Shown here in pieces: positions 16,463 to 24,530 of a stretch of DNA of 36,828 nucleotides (position 1 is the stretch's first letter; each line of letters opens with the position of its first letter). The notes under the pieces were generated by a model, which saw only the letters and a list, made by a program, of their open reading frames with translations, was not told where the DNA came from and did no database searches. The DNA is from an archaeon (lineage in GTDB: Archaea; Asgardarchaeota; Thorarchaeia; Thorarchaeales; Thorarchaeaceae), in the NCBI GenBank assembly GCA_024276825.1, contig JAJRWI010000049.1, positions 1 to 36,828 of the forward strand, written 5' to 3'. Both the position numbers and the translations under genes were made by a program.

Positions 16463-18484
16463 ATGAGCCATTTTGAGATCAGAGCAAAGGAGTGTCTGGC
16501 CAGAATTGGTGTTTTCAAGACAAGGCACGGAGATCTAAGAACGCCATTGTTGATGCCAGTGATTCATCCGGGAAAGTCTGCAATCTCACCAACCGAGTTG
16601 ATTGAAGAGTTTGGCTTTCAGATGTTCATCACGAACTCATACATCATAAAGAGTCATGATAGATTCAAGAAGAAGGCGTTACAGGAAGGCGTGCACGGTC
16701 TCTTGGGTGTTGACGTGCCCATAATGACTGATTCAGGCACATTCCAGATGTACTTTCACCAGTTGCCTGAAGAAGAGATAGATCCCCTTGAGATAATTGA
16801 GTTTCAGAAGCAGATTGGCTCTGATGTAGGAACAATCCTTGATGTCTTTTCAGACCCAAAAGTTGGAAAGGCGCAGGTTGAACAAGACATGAGAAAGTCA
16901 CTGGAGAGAGCCAAGATCTCTGTGGACAAGAAAGGCGAGATGTATCTTGCGGGGACAGTACAAGGGGGGATATACTCTGACTTGCGAGAAGAGTCTGCCC
17001 GTGAAATGGCAAAGCTGGACTTTGATGTGTATCCCATTGGCGGTGTTGTGCCGCTGATGGAGAGGTATCGCTATGCTGACATTGTAAGAGCAACTCTTGC
17101 TGCAAAGAAGCATCTTCCACCAGATAGACCTGTTCATCTGTTTGGCTGCGGCCATCCGATGTTCTTTGCTCAAGCTGCACTACTGGGCTGTGATCTGTTT
17201 GATTCTGCAGGTTATGCAAAGTTTGCAGAGGACGGACGTTACATGCTAAACACTGGGACTTACCATCTAAAGAGCCTGAGGGAACTCCCCTGCGAGTGCC
17301 CAGTCTGTAGCAGAACAACCGCAGAAGGACTCAATTCCATGAAGAAGAGAGATCGAGAAGACCTTCTAATGAGGCATAACCTCTATGTGAGCATCGCAGA
17401 GATCCGTAGAGTAAGACAGGCAATAATGGATGGCAAACTCCTAGAGCTGGCAGCTGCAAGGGCAAGGGGGCATCCCAATCTGTTAGAAGCGTTGCACGTT
17501 TTCCTTGATCATTATGATATAATTGAAGAAGCGAGTCCAATCGGTGCAGCCTCCTCTATATTCTACACTGGAACCGAAACAACAAAGCATCCAGAACTCA
17601 GAAGGTTTCAGAAGAGGGTTATCAGGCGATACAAATATCGAAGCACTGACCTTCTGGTACTTGTCCCAGACCTTGGCGGACGCCCATATTTTGACTCATA
17701 TCCAGACCTGATCAGGGCTGTAAGAAAGACTAAGGCAGAGGATGTGATCTTGGCTTTTGTCACACCATTTGGTATTGTGCCATGGGAGTTGGAGCATGTT
17801 TATCCAGCACAACAGTGCATATTTCCAAGTGCTCTCGATGTTGATGCAATCAATACAGGTCTATCAAGAGTCAGTCGATTCCTGCAGAGTATCAGGTTTG
17901 AGAAAGCAGTCTGGTTATGCAAGGATACACCAATGAATTCGATTAGGGAGAAGCTCAGCGCATTTGCCTCAATCGAGATCATGGAAAAAACATCGGATGT
18001 TGAAGCGGCAATCCTTGCACATATTAATGAGAGGGCCAATTGGAAACTTAGGAAGATCAGGGCACTCTTCAAGTATCAATGGGACATTGATGACATTAAT
18101 CTCGATGGCGCAAGGGTTGTACTGTCCAAAAGCACAGGAAAGATCAGATACATCTCGATGGATGATGATATTGTGTTTACACTTGTCCCTCTGACAGGAT
18201 TGATGGCTCCAACCTTTAAAGGAGGTAAACTACTGCTTGAACATGGAATCTCTACCGTCTATAGGGTCATCATGGATGATGATGCAGTGCCATTTGTGGA
18301 ACAGGGAAAATCAGCATTATCCAAATTTGTAAAGGCAGCTCATCCTGACCTAAGGGCAGGGGAGGAGGTTCTTATTATGGACTCTTCAGACAGACTCATT
18401 GGGGTAGGCAGAGCCAATTTGAACGGTAATGAGATGCTTGCATTCTCCAGAGGAGTGGCCGTTTCAACACGGCATTCTAAGTAG
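16463..18484 (+). CDS. tgtA: Archaeal tRNA-guanine transglycosylase (archaeosine synthesis)
   Basis: A 673-residue archaeal TGT, which exchanges guanine-15 of tRNA for preQ0 in archaeosine synthesis. The catalytic barrel carries MTDSGTFQMY (D90) and DLFDSAGYAKFAEDGRYM (nucleophile candidate D247). The zinc site is CECPVC plus His305 in LLMRHNLY. After the catalytic domain come the archaeal C-terminal domains ending in a PUA domain (from about residue 590; 'VPFVEQGKSALSKFVK', 'EEVLIMDSSDRLIGVGRA'). Length is somewhat above the classic 580-residue euryarchaeal enzyme. ATG at 16463 with AGGTGA nine bases upstream. It overlaps the ABC ATPase gene tail-to-tail by eight bases. Confidence 0.96.
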   Translation: MSHFEIRAKECLARIGVFKTRHGDLRTPLLMPVIHPGKSAISPTELIEEFGFQMFITNSYIIKSHDRFKKKALQEGVHGLLGVDVPIMTDSGTFQMYFHQLPEEEIDPLEIIEFQKQIGSDVGTILDVFSDPKVGKAQVEQDMRKSLERAKISVDKKGEMYLAGTVQGGIYSDLREESAREMAKLDFDVYPIGGVVPLMERYRYADIVRATLAAKKHLPPDRPVHLFGCGHPMFFAQAALLGCDLFDSAGYAKFAEDGRYMLNTGTYHLKSLRELPCECPVCSRTTAEGLNSMKKRDREDLLMRHNLYVSIAEIRRVRQAIMDGKLLELAAARARGHPNLLEALHVFLDHYDIIEEASPIGAASSIFYTGTETTKHPELRRFQKRVIRRYKYRSTDLLVLVPDLGGRPYFDSYPDLIRAVRKTKAEDVILAFVTPFGIVPWELEHVYPAQQCIFPSALDVDAINTGLSRVSRFLQSIRFEKAVWLCKDTPMNSIREKLSAFASIEIMEKTSDVEAAILAHINERANWKLRKIRALFKYQWDIDDINLDGARVVLSKSTGKIRYISMDDDIVFTLVPLTGLMAPTFKGGKLLLEHGISTVYRVIMDDDAVPFVEQGKSALSKFVKAAHPDLRAGEEVLIMDSSDRLIGVGRANLNGNEMLAFSRGVAVSTRHSK

Positions 18485-19622
18485 TGGGTTCAGCCACTGA
18501 TGCCATTGGATGACCAGGGACCTTGCGAAGAGCATGAACTCCGCCAAGTGGTAGTATCATGACACTCCGAGGCGGAACATAGAAACGAATCTCTTGGCCA
18601 GGTTTGACCTCAGTATACGGGTCAAGAAGCGCCTGCGCCTGAATATCGCCCACATTGAAATATACTTCAGTTGCACTGCCGATGTATATGGTATGAGTGA
18701 CAACACCCGATATTTCATTGTCATGGGGGGCTTCACGGGTCAGCTGTAGGTTCTCTGGGCGAATGGCACATTTCACCTTCTCGCCAATCTCAAAGGGATA
18801 ATTCGGAATAGTGGTCACCCCTGTGATTATCTGTCCATCAGGCAATTCAACATTGATCTCATCGCTCACATGTTTTACTTCACCCTCGACAAAAGTACAC
18901 TGCCCAATGAAATCAGCGACAAAGATTGTCTGGGGATTGGCATAGATCTGTTTTGGAGTGTCAAACTGCTGCACATAGCCCTTGTCCATAACTGCCACTC
19001 TGTCTGAGATGCTGAGAGCCTCGTGCTGATCATGAGTCACATAGACGGTTGTGATTGACAGTTCCTTTTGAATCCTGATGATCTCTTCTCTCATCTCAAT
19101 CCTTAGTTTTGCATCTAGGTTTGAGAGTGGTTCATCAAGCAACAAGACATCGGGTTCAATTGCAAGAGCACGAGCCAGAGCGACTCTCTGCTGTTGTCCA
19201 CCACTCAATTGGTGGGGAGTTCTGTCGGCAAGCTCGCTCATCTTTACAAGGGCAAGAGCCTCTTCAACCCTGCGTTTGATCGCTTCCTTCGTGTATCGCA
19301 TTCCCTTGATACGTTTCATCCTGAGACCGTAAGCAATATTGTCAAAGACCGTCATATGAGGCCAGAGTGCATAGTTTTGAAAGCACATTCCAGTGTTCCG
19401 CTCATTGGGAGGAATATTTGTAACATCCCGATCATTAAAGAATATCTTTCCACGGTCGGGTTTGTAGAATCCTGCAATGAGGCGCAGGAGTGTCGTCTTT
19501 CCACACCCAGAAGGACCAAGTAGTGTGGTCAGTTCACCCTCCTGCAAGGTGAGATTCACATTGTCGGTTGCGACAACCTCGCCGAATGTCTTTCGAAGAT
19601 TAACAAGTCTTATTGTGACCAT
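18477..19622 (-). CDS. ABC transporter ATP-binding protein (Fe3+/polyamine type, with TOBE domain)
   Basis: A 381-residue ATPase of the PotA/FbpC type that powers an importer. Motifs are Walker A GPSGCGKTT, Q-loop, signature LSGGQQQRVALARALA, Walker B VLLLDEPLSNLDAK and the switch VTHDQHEA. The C-terminal third is the TOBE-containing regulatory domain (IRPENLQL and following). ATG at 19622 has AGGAG ten bases upstream. It is 13 bases downstream of the permease gene and the last of a three-gene importer operon (binding protein, permease, ATPase). The substrate cannot be read from the ATPase; ferric iron, thiamine, polyamine or phosphonate relatives share this layout. Confidence 0.93.
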   Translation of the reverse strand: MVTIRLVNLRKTFGEVVATDNVNLTLQEGELTTLLGPSGCGKTTLLRLIAGFYKPDRGKIFFNDRDVTNIPPNERNTGMCFQNYALWPHMTVFDNIAYGLRMKRIKGMRYTKEAIKRRVEEALALVKMSELADRTPHQLSGGQQQRVALARALAIEPDVLLLDEPLSNLDAKLRIEMREEIIRIQKELSITTVYVTHDQHEALSISDRVAVMDKGYVQQFDTPKQIYANPQTIFVADFIGQCTFVEGEVKHVSDEINVELPDGQIITGVTTIPNYPFEIGEKVKCAIRPENLQLTREAPHDNEISGVVTHTIYIGSATEVYFNVGDIQAQALLDPYTEVKPGQEIRFYVPPRSVMILPLGGVHALRKVPGHPMASVAEPTT

Positions 19623-19635
19623 TTACATTCAACTC

Positions 19636-21666
19636 CTAAATTCCAGTCATAGCAGAGGCTCTTGTCTTCAGTATTGCATTTGTAATAGTGATTACAACCA
19701 TCTGAAGAAACATCATTACAACACCCAGTGCAGCAGCTGGGCCGATTCCAAACAGAGGCGGCAGCCCTCTGTATACTTGATCTATCCAGAATGTGAGTGG
19801 TGCCTGGCTATAATTTGCGCCACCTAGCATCAGACTCGTACTCACCTCACTCACAGAGTAGACGAAAGATAGTAGGCCACCTGCAAGGACACTCACTCCT
19901 ATCAGCGGGATCACAATCCTTGCAAATGTGGTGTTCTTACTTGCACCAACATTGAGGGAGGCCTCTTCAAGGGCAACAGGAGTCTGTTGAAGTCCAGCAT
20001 AAGCAGCACGGACAGTGAATGGAAACTTTCGAACAGTAAACGACATAATGATTAAAAACATTGGAAAGTCAGGCGGGAAGAATGGGGTGGAATAGTATGC
20101 TGTGAAATAACCCGCAGCAATCACAATGCCAGGAAGAGCAATTGGTGATGTCACAAGCATGTCTAAAGCAGAGTTTCCCGGTATATCTCTTCTCGCAATG
20201 ATATAAGCCGCTGAAACTCCTAAAAGAACTGTGAAGAGTGTTGCCAGTCCAGCATACATCAGTGTTCGCATTATTGCCCCTTGAATGTCAACACTATCAA
20301 TAAGTAATGCATAATTACTGAGTGTAAGAGGGGGTATCAACGCACTTGATCTGTATTCTGCAAAAGAGAGGAGTATCACACTTATCTGAGGAATAAGAGC
20401 AAGAAACATGACAGGGATAACAATAAGATAGAGCAAGACTGTTGCTTGTGTGCTCAGAGGCCTTGTGCGTGGGTTCCATTGTCCGCCCTTACTGGCTGAT
20501 GCATAACTTCTAAGCGATGCGTATTTTCTTATTGCAAAGAATCCAGCCAGTGCAAAGAACAGGAGGATCATTCCAATTGCGGGACCAAGAGGGTTTATGC
20601 TTCCAGATTCGGCAGAGAACATATTGAATACCTGATATGCAAGAACACGTTGTGCCTGAGGATCATCAGCATAGACAATTGGGGTACCCAGATCCTCCAT
20701 GCTCAGAATAAAAGTCAAAATTGCTCCTGCTTGAATGCCAGGAAGAGCAAGTGGTAGAGTGACTGTTCTGAACAATGTGAATCCGCTAGCTCCAAGATTC
20801 TCTGCTTGCTCCTCCAATGAGGGGTCTATCCCCATGAATGAAGAATAGGCATTAAGGTAGACGAGTGAAAACAGCGAAAGGCCCTGAACGACAATAATTG
20901 CCGCAAGACCATGGAACTCAATACGAGTCCAAGAGAGTCCTAAGAGTGCAAAGAACTCGTAAGCAAGATTATTCAGAAATCCATGAGCACCCATGAACCA
21001 TCTGATACCAATTGCACCGATAAAGGGGGTAGAGAGCATGGGGAATATCAGAAGAGTTCTAAGGATTGACTTTCCAGTGAACTCGTATCGCGCAATAACG
21101 AAGGCAAAACTTGTACCAAGAATAACCGAGATGATTGTTACAATGATTGCCACCATTACCGAGTTTAGAATGACACCCATCTCAAGCCCCCATATTTCAA
21201 GTATTCCTGTTTCTGCACTGGGCCTAAAGATGGCAAAGTCTTGAGGCCGCCATTGCGGGACAAAAAGGGCATTTGAAAATAGAGTCAGAATTCGATCCAT
21301 AGTAAAATTGCCTGCACTGTCTATGAAAGTGGCAGCAACCACTGTAAAGAGAGGGTAGATTAGGAATAGTGAGAAGACCACAATTATTGCTATCAATTGG
21401 ATAAAAGCAAGGACATCCATTTCATCCCTGAATCTTCGATACCATCCTTTCATGTAGGTCATAGGACTTCTCAAGAATCCAGTCAGTGATCTAAAGAGTC
21501 CTGCAAACCAGTTGATGAATGAGAGAACGCCATTCTTGATTCCCCCCCCGATTCTCAGTATCATTCCAATGAAGAACAGCAGAATCCTCTGCCAGATTGG
21601 GGGGATTGGTTCAAGTCCTTCTTCATGGGGTGTTTCAACTAGTTCAGTCTCTGCCATTTCTGTCAA
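19636..21666 (-). CDS. ABC transporter permease, fused double-domain (FbpB-like)
   Basis: A 676-residue membrane protein in which two permease halves are fused, as in FbpB/ThiP-type importers. Each half has about six membrane segments and an EAA loop: EEQAENLGASG near residue 285 and LEEASLNVGASK near residue 567, the docking sites for the ATPase. About 90 N-terminal residues precede the first clear transmembrane helix and include amphipathic stretches. TTG at 21666 (AGAGG about ten bases upstream) or ATG at 21657 is the start. It lies 33 bases downstream of the binding-protein gene, in the same operon. Confidence 0.92.
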   Translation of the reverse strand: MTEMAETELVETPHEEGLEPIPPIWQRILLFFIGMILRIGGGIKNGVLSFINWFAGLFRSLTGFLRSPMTYMKGWYRRFRDEMDVLAFIQLIAIIVVFSLFLIYPLFTVVAATFIDSAGNFTMDRILTLFSNALFVPQWRPQDFAIFRPSAETGILEIWGLEMGVILNSVMVAIIVTIISVILGTSFAFVIARYEFTGKSILRTLLIFPMLSTPFIGAIGIRWFMGAHGFLNNLAYEFFALLGLSWTRIEFHGLAAIIVVQGLSLFSLVYLNAYSSFMGIDPSLEEQAENLGASGFTLFRTVTLPLALPGIQAGAILTFILSMEDLGTPIVYADDPQAQRVLAYQVFNMFSAESGSINPLGPAIGMILLFFALAGFFAIRKYASLRSYASASKGGQWNPRTRPLSTQATVLLYLIVIPVMFLALIPQISVILLSFAEYRSSALIPPLTLSNYALLIDSVDIQGAIMRTLMYAGLATLFTVLLGVSAAYIIARRDIPGNSALDMLVTSPIALPGIVIAAGYFTAYYSTPFFPPDFPMFLIIMSFTVRKFPFTVRAAYAGLQQTPVALEEASLNVGASKNTTFARIVIPLIGVSVLAGGLLSFVYSVSEVSTSLMLGGANYSQAPLTFWIDQVYRGLPPLFGIGPAAALGVVMMFLQMVVITITNAILKTRASAMTGI

Positions 21667-21699
21667 GGTCTATGTCCTCTCTCTACAGTGTGTGTTTGT

Positions 21700-23121
21700 C
21701 TATGATGCCAGCATAGAACTAAGTGATGCCAGTACTGCATTGTATTGTGCAACAGCTGCCGCGGTCCATTTGGTCTGCATCTCGTAATAGAAGTCCGAGT
21801 CATAGATCATGTTATTGTTGATCTCAGTAGCAAGAGATATTGTGAACTTTCTGTTAACACCATCAACCTCGACAGTGACTGGTGTGCCCATTTGAGCAGC
21901 CAGGGTGTTGAGCTCATCAAGTGTTATCTCGTTGGCATAATATGCATCAACAATTGCCTTCCAGCAAGCGGTTAGCTCGTCATGGGCATTATTATAGACA
22001 GCCTCGAAGTAGGCGGTAAATGCAGTGTTGATTGCTACTGAGAGTGTGTCATTGAAATCAATACCACTGTTATTGATAGTCTTGTTGTAAAGGGAGTAGA
22101 GTAGCTCGTTCTGCTGACCTATAGGAGTCTTAAAGGCAGACTCCAGCACAGGCATTCTATAAATTCCAGGTGTGAACCAGACTGATTGCCCTTCTGCGGA
22201 TAACACATAATCAAGGAATGCCTCAGCGGCCTCTTTGTTAGGAGCATTTTTAGCAATGGCAATAGGGTCACCATTGACTATGGACTCACCCTCTGGCAAA
22301 ATGTACTCGCAATCAGGGTTATTGGCCTGTGTGGCATAACCATAGAAGTCGATTGACATTGAAACGCCAACATCCTGATTCTCAACTGCTGCCTGAGTTT
22401 CCACAGACCCCTGATAGAGTCTTGCACTCCCAGCCATTCTGGCCAGTGTGATCCATCCCTCGTCCCAGCCCATTCCTTGAGTGATGATTTCATAGATCCT
22501 TGTGTTTGAAGTTGTCTTGGGAGCATTTCCCATGGCAATCGTGGCAGTTGGAAGCAGGCTTCCCCAGACAGGCTGGGCAAGATGGGTCCAGTTATTTGGA
22601 GTCGGGAGACCATATTTATCAAGGAAAGCATGATTGACAGTGAATCCAAATGATGAGATTGCAGCTGCAACCCATACGACATCACCATCATCATTATACC
22701 GTTTCATGTCTGTGGATGCGAGCTCATCAGGGACTCTTGCAATCACTTCAACCATGTGATCACTATTGAGTGGAGCCAGATATCCGTCCCGATACATCTG
22801 ATCGAACAGAGTGGGACCGCCACCCCAGAGAACATCAACACCACCAGCATCTATTACATCATCCCAGAAGATTGGTGCTTGACTCTTCCACATGATGTCA
22901 ACTATATTATGTGCCTTTGCAAAGTCGGTCTTAAGAAATGCTTCCTCGTAAGCATTAAAGATAGCAACATCATGTCGTGAGAGAACTGTCAGAGTTATTC
23001 CTTCTTGAGTAGGGGTCTGATTCATAATGACCACTACACCAGCAACACCAATGACTGCTACAATCACTACAACTATAGCAACCTTGGTCATGTTGGTTCC
23101 AGCTTCTAATTCTCCAGCCAT
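21700..23121 (-). CDS. ABC transporter substrate-binding protein, membrane-anchored
   Basis: A 473-residue extracellular solute-binding protein. An N-terminal hydrophobic helix (TKVAIVVVIVAVIGVAGVVVI) with no lipobox and no obvious cleavage site should act as an uncleaved membrane anchor. The folded part starts at ITLTVLSRHD and has type-2 periplasmic-binding features such as GGVDVLWGGGPTLFD, NGDPIAIAKNAPNKEAAEAFLDY and LSAEGQ, as in Fe3+-type binding proteins. The last 120 residues add helices usual in larger archaeal members. ATG at 23121 has GGTGA exactly five bases upstream; the longer frame to 23136 is rejected. First gene of the importer operon. The ligand is not identifiable. Confidence 0.9.
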   Translation of the reverse strand: MAGELEAGTNMTKVAIVVVIVAVIGVAGVVVIMNQTPTQEGITLTVLSRHDVAIFNAYEEAFLKTDFAKAHNIVDIMWKSQAPIFWDDVIDAGGVDVLWGGGPTLFDQMYRDGYLAPLNSDHMVEVIARVPDELASTDMKRYNDDGDVVWVAAAISSFGFTVNHAFLDKYGLPTPNNWTHLAQPVWGSLLPTATIAMGNAPKTTSNTRIYEIITQGMGWDEGWITLARMAGSARLYQGSVETQAAVENQDVGVSMSIDFYGYATQANNPDCEYILPEGESIVNGDPIAIAKNAPNKEAAEAFLDYVLSAEGQSVWFTPGIYRMPVLESAFKTPIGQQNELLYSLYNKTINNSGIDFNDTLSVAINTAFTAYFEAVYNNAHDELTACWKAIVDAYYANEITLDELNTLAAQMGTPVTVEVDGVNRKFTISLATEINNNMIYDSDFYYEMQTKWTAAAVAQYNAVLASLSSMLAS

Positions 23122-23141
23122 TTCATTCACCAGCAAGGTTA

Positions 23142-23157
23142 ATCAATCATGATTGAT
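23142..23157. promoter_or_regulatory. Perfect 16-base palindrome upstream of the importer operon
   Basis: ATCAATCATGATTGAT is a perfect palindrome centred about 28 bases upstream of the binding-protein ATG (23121), between a possible TATA region and the ribosome-binding site. This position suits a repressor operator controlling uptake. The sequence matches no operator known to me. Confidence 0.4.
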
Positions 23158-23338
23158 AACAGAGTATTTCCAACTCTTTTCAGATTTCATAATCACGTTG
23201 TCTGCAATTGGTCAGGAATTATTAAAGGTTTAGGGAAAAACAGCAAGTTCGGCATTCCACATATACATATTATAATAAATGAAATAATTCAGATAAATGC
23301 TCATTTTAATTGGTTCATACTTCCGATAGACTAAAAGG

Positions 23339-23347
23339 CTATATAGG
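23339..23347 (+). promoter_or_regulatory. TATA box of the exported-protein gene at 23407
   Basis: CTATATAGG lies about 64 bases upstream of the ATG at 23407. The transcription start is expected near 23370, leaving a leader of about 37 bases that includes the AGGTGA site at 23393-23398. Confidence 0.5.
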
Positions 23348-23406
23348 ACAAGGTTATTTTCACTTTCAACACGAATTGTTCTATAATGGAACAGGTGAAT
23401 ATAAAA

Positions 23407-24447
23407 ATGAACGCGAAGGTAAGTGCTCGCAGACTAGCCGCAGTTCTACTTATTGCAGCTCTGTTTGCACCTTACTTCATGCCAGTGCACGATGTTTCTG
23501 CTCAAACAGAAGCAAAGACTATTGTCATAGACATGTCCCATGGTCAGTATAACAGCAAGCTTGTTAATGCTGAGGATGGGAATCTTACAGAGGATCTAAA
23601 GGCACTAGGCTATGAAGTGATTTGGGCATTAGGTGGATTAAATGACACAATTCTCGCTAATGCAGACGGGCTTTTGATAGGAAGCATCTATGGTGATGCA
23701 AACGGATTTGCGGTTACTGAGATTGAAGCAGTCGCAGACTGGTTTAATGAGGGTAACAAATTCATGTGGATTGGAGCTGATTCAGACTATTCAGGAGCAT
23801 ACATTAATGATAATATGACTGCTATTTTGACTGCAGTTTACTCTCATGTATATCCTGAACCAACTTCAATCGAGGATGCATATTCAAACTGTGGTGCAGG
23901 ATATAGACCAGTTGCAAATGGTACCGGTACTGCTGATGTCATTGCAGATGCTGTAGAGGGTGTTGAAGCCATCCTTTTGCATGGTCCTACACTGCTATAT
24001 GGCAGTACAACAGCTGAATATGACAACAACACCGTGGCTCTTGAGACCACCGAGATTGACAATGTCTACCCAATGTTGTACTACGGCGCTGCAGCCACAA
24101 TTGTGGATCATGACCTTGTTGCACCAGTTGCTCACAACGATGGTGATGTTGGTGCATTTGTTGCAATGACCGCAGAGTTGTATGCTGGTGATGGTCAGAC
24201 TGGTGTGCTGGTCGTTTCTGGTGCATCACCCTATGGTGACTACCAGCCAATGTACACAAATGAGTACAAGGGTGTTGGCCTTAATGGCTCACTGCTGGTT
24301 GTTCAGACCATTGAGTGGGGTATGAACCTGGCACCAACTCTTGTCGCACCAACCACAGGTGCTCCAGTTGACATGACCCTGATCATTGCTGGTGCAGCAG
24401 TAGTTGTCGTTGTCATAATTGTTGTTGCACTAATGAAGAGGAAGTAG
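23407..24447 (+). CDS. Exported, C-terminally anchored surface protein with GATase-like (DUF4350-like) domain
   Basis: A 346-residue protein. A signal peptide (ARRLAAVLLIAALFAPYF, predicted cleavage after residue 32, VSA) is followed by a domain of about 270 residues. It opens with a strand-loop KTIVIDMSHGQYNS and includes LANADGLLIGSIYGD and IEAVADWFNEGNKFMWIGAD, resembling the glutamine-amidotransferase-like fold of DUF4350-type proteins, without an obvious catalytic triad. A Thr/Pro linker and one membrane helix (about 318-343) ending in KRK follow, so the protein should be displayed outside the cell. ATG at 23407 has AGGTGA eight bases upstream; ATG 23386 has none. The function is unknown; the domain recurs in the next gene. 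Confidence 0.8.
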   Translation: MNAKVSARRLAAVLLIAALFAPYFMPVHDVSAQTEAKTIVIDMSHGQYNSKLVNAEDGNLTEDLKALGYEVIWALGGLNDTILANADGLLIGSIYGDANGFAVTEIEAVADWFNEGNKFMWIGADSDYSGAYINDNMTAILTAVYSHVYPEPTSIEDAYSNCGAGYRPVANGTGTADVIADAVEGVEAILLHGPTLLYGSTTAEYDNNTVALETTEIDNVYPMLYYGAAATIVDHDLVAPVAHNDGDVGAFVAMTAELYAGDGQTGVLVVSGASPYGDYQPMYTNEYKGVGLNGSLLVVQTIEWGMNLAPTLVAPTTGAPVDMTLIIAGAAVVVVVIIVVALMKRK

Positions 24448-24474
24448 GTTCTACTTCCCTCCCCCCTTTTTTTT
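24440..24474 (+). terminator. Hairpin and T-tract terminator overlapping the stop codon
   Basis: A perfect eight-base-pair stem (GGAAGTAG / CTACTTCC, loop GTT, 24440-24458) contains the stop codon TAG of the upstream gene. It is followed by a C-rich stretch and eight T at 24467-24474. Confidence 0.6.
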
Positions 24475-24497
24475 CCTTCTGAGATTTCATTGCGTAT

Positions 24498-24507
24498 CTT
24501 TTAATAG
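24498..24507 (+). promoter_or_regulatory. TATA box for a probably leaderless transcript
   Basis: CTTTTAATAG is centred about 28 bases upstream of the ATG at 24531. No ribosome-binding site is present, so transcription probably starts at or next to the ATG. Confidence 0.5.
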
Positions 24508-24530
24508 TGGGCTTTACAATTTCTCTAGTT

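Noticed and set aside
16665..17318. 217-codon ORF antisense to tgtA
   Set aside because: Lies wholly inside the well-supported tgtA frame; Gln/Ser/Leu-rich composition typical of a shadow frame.
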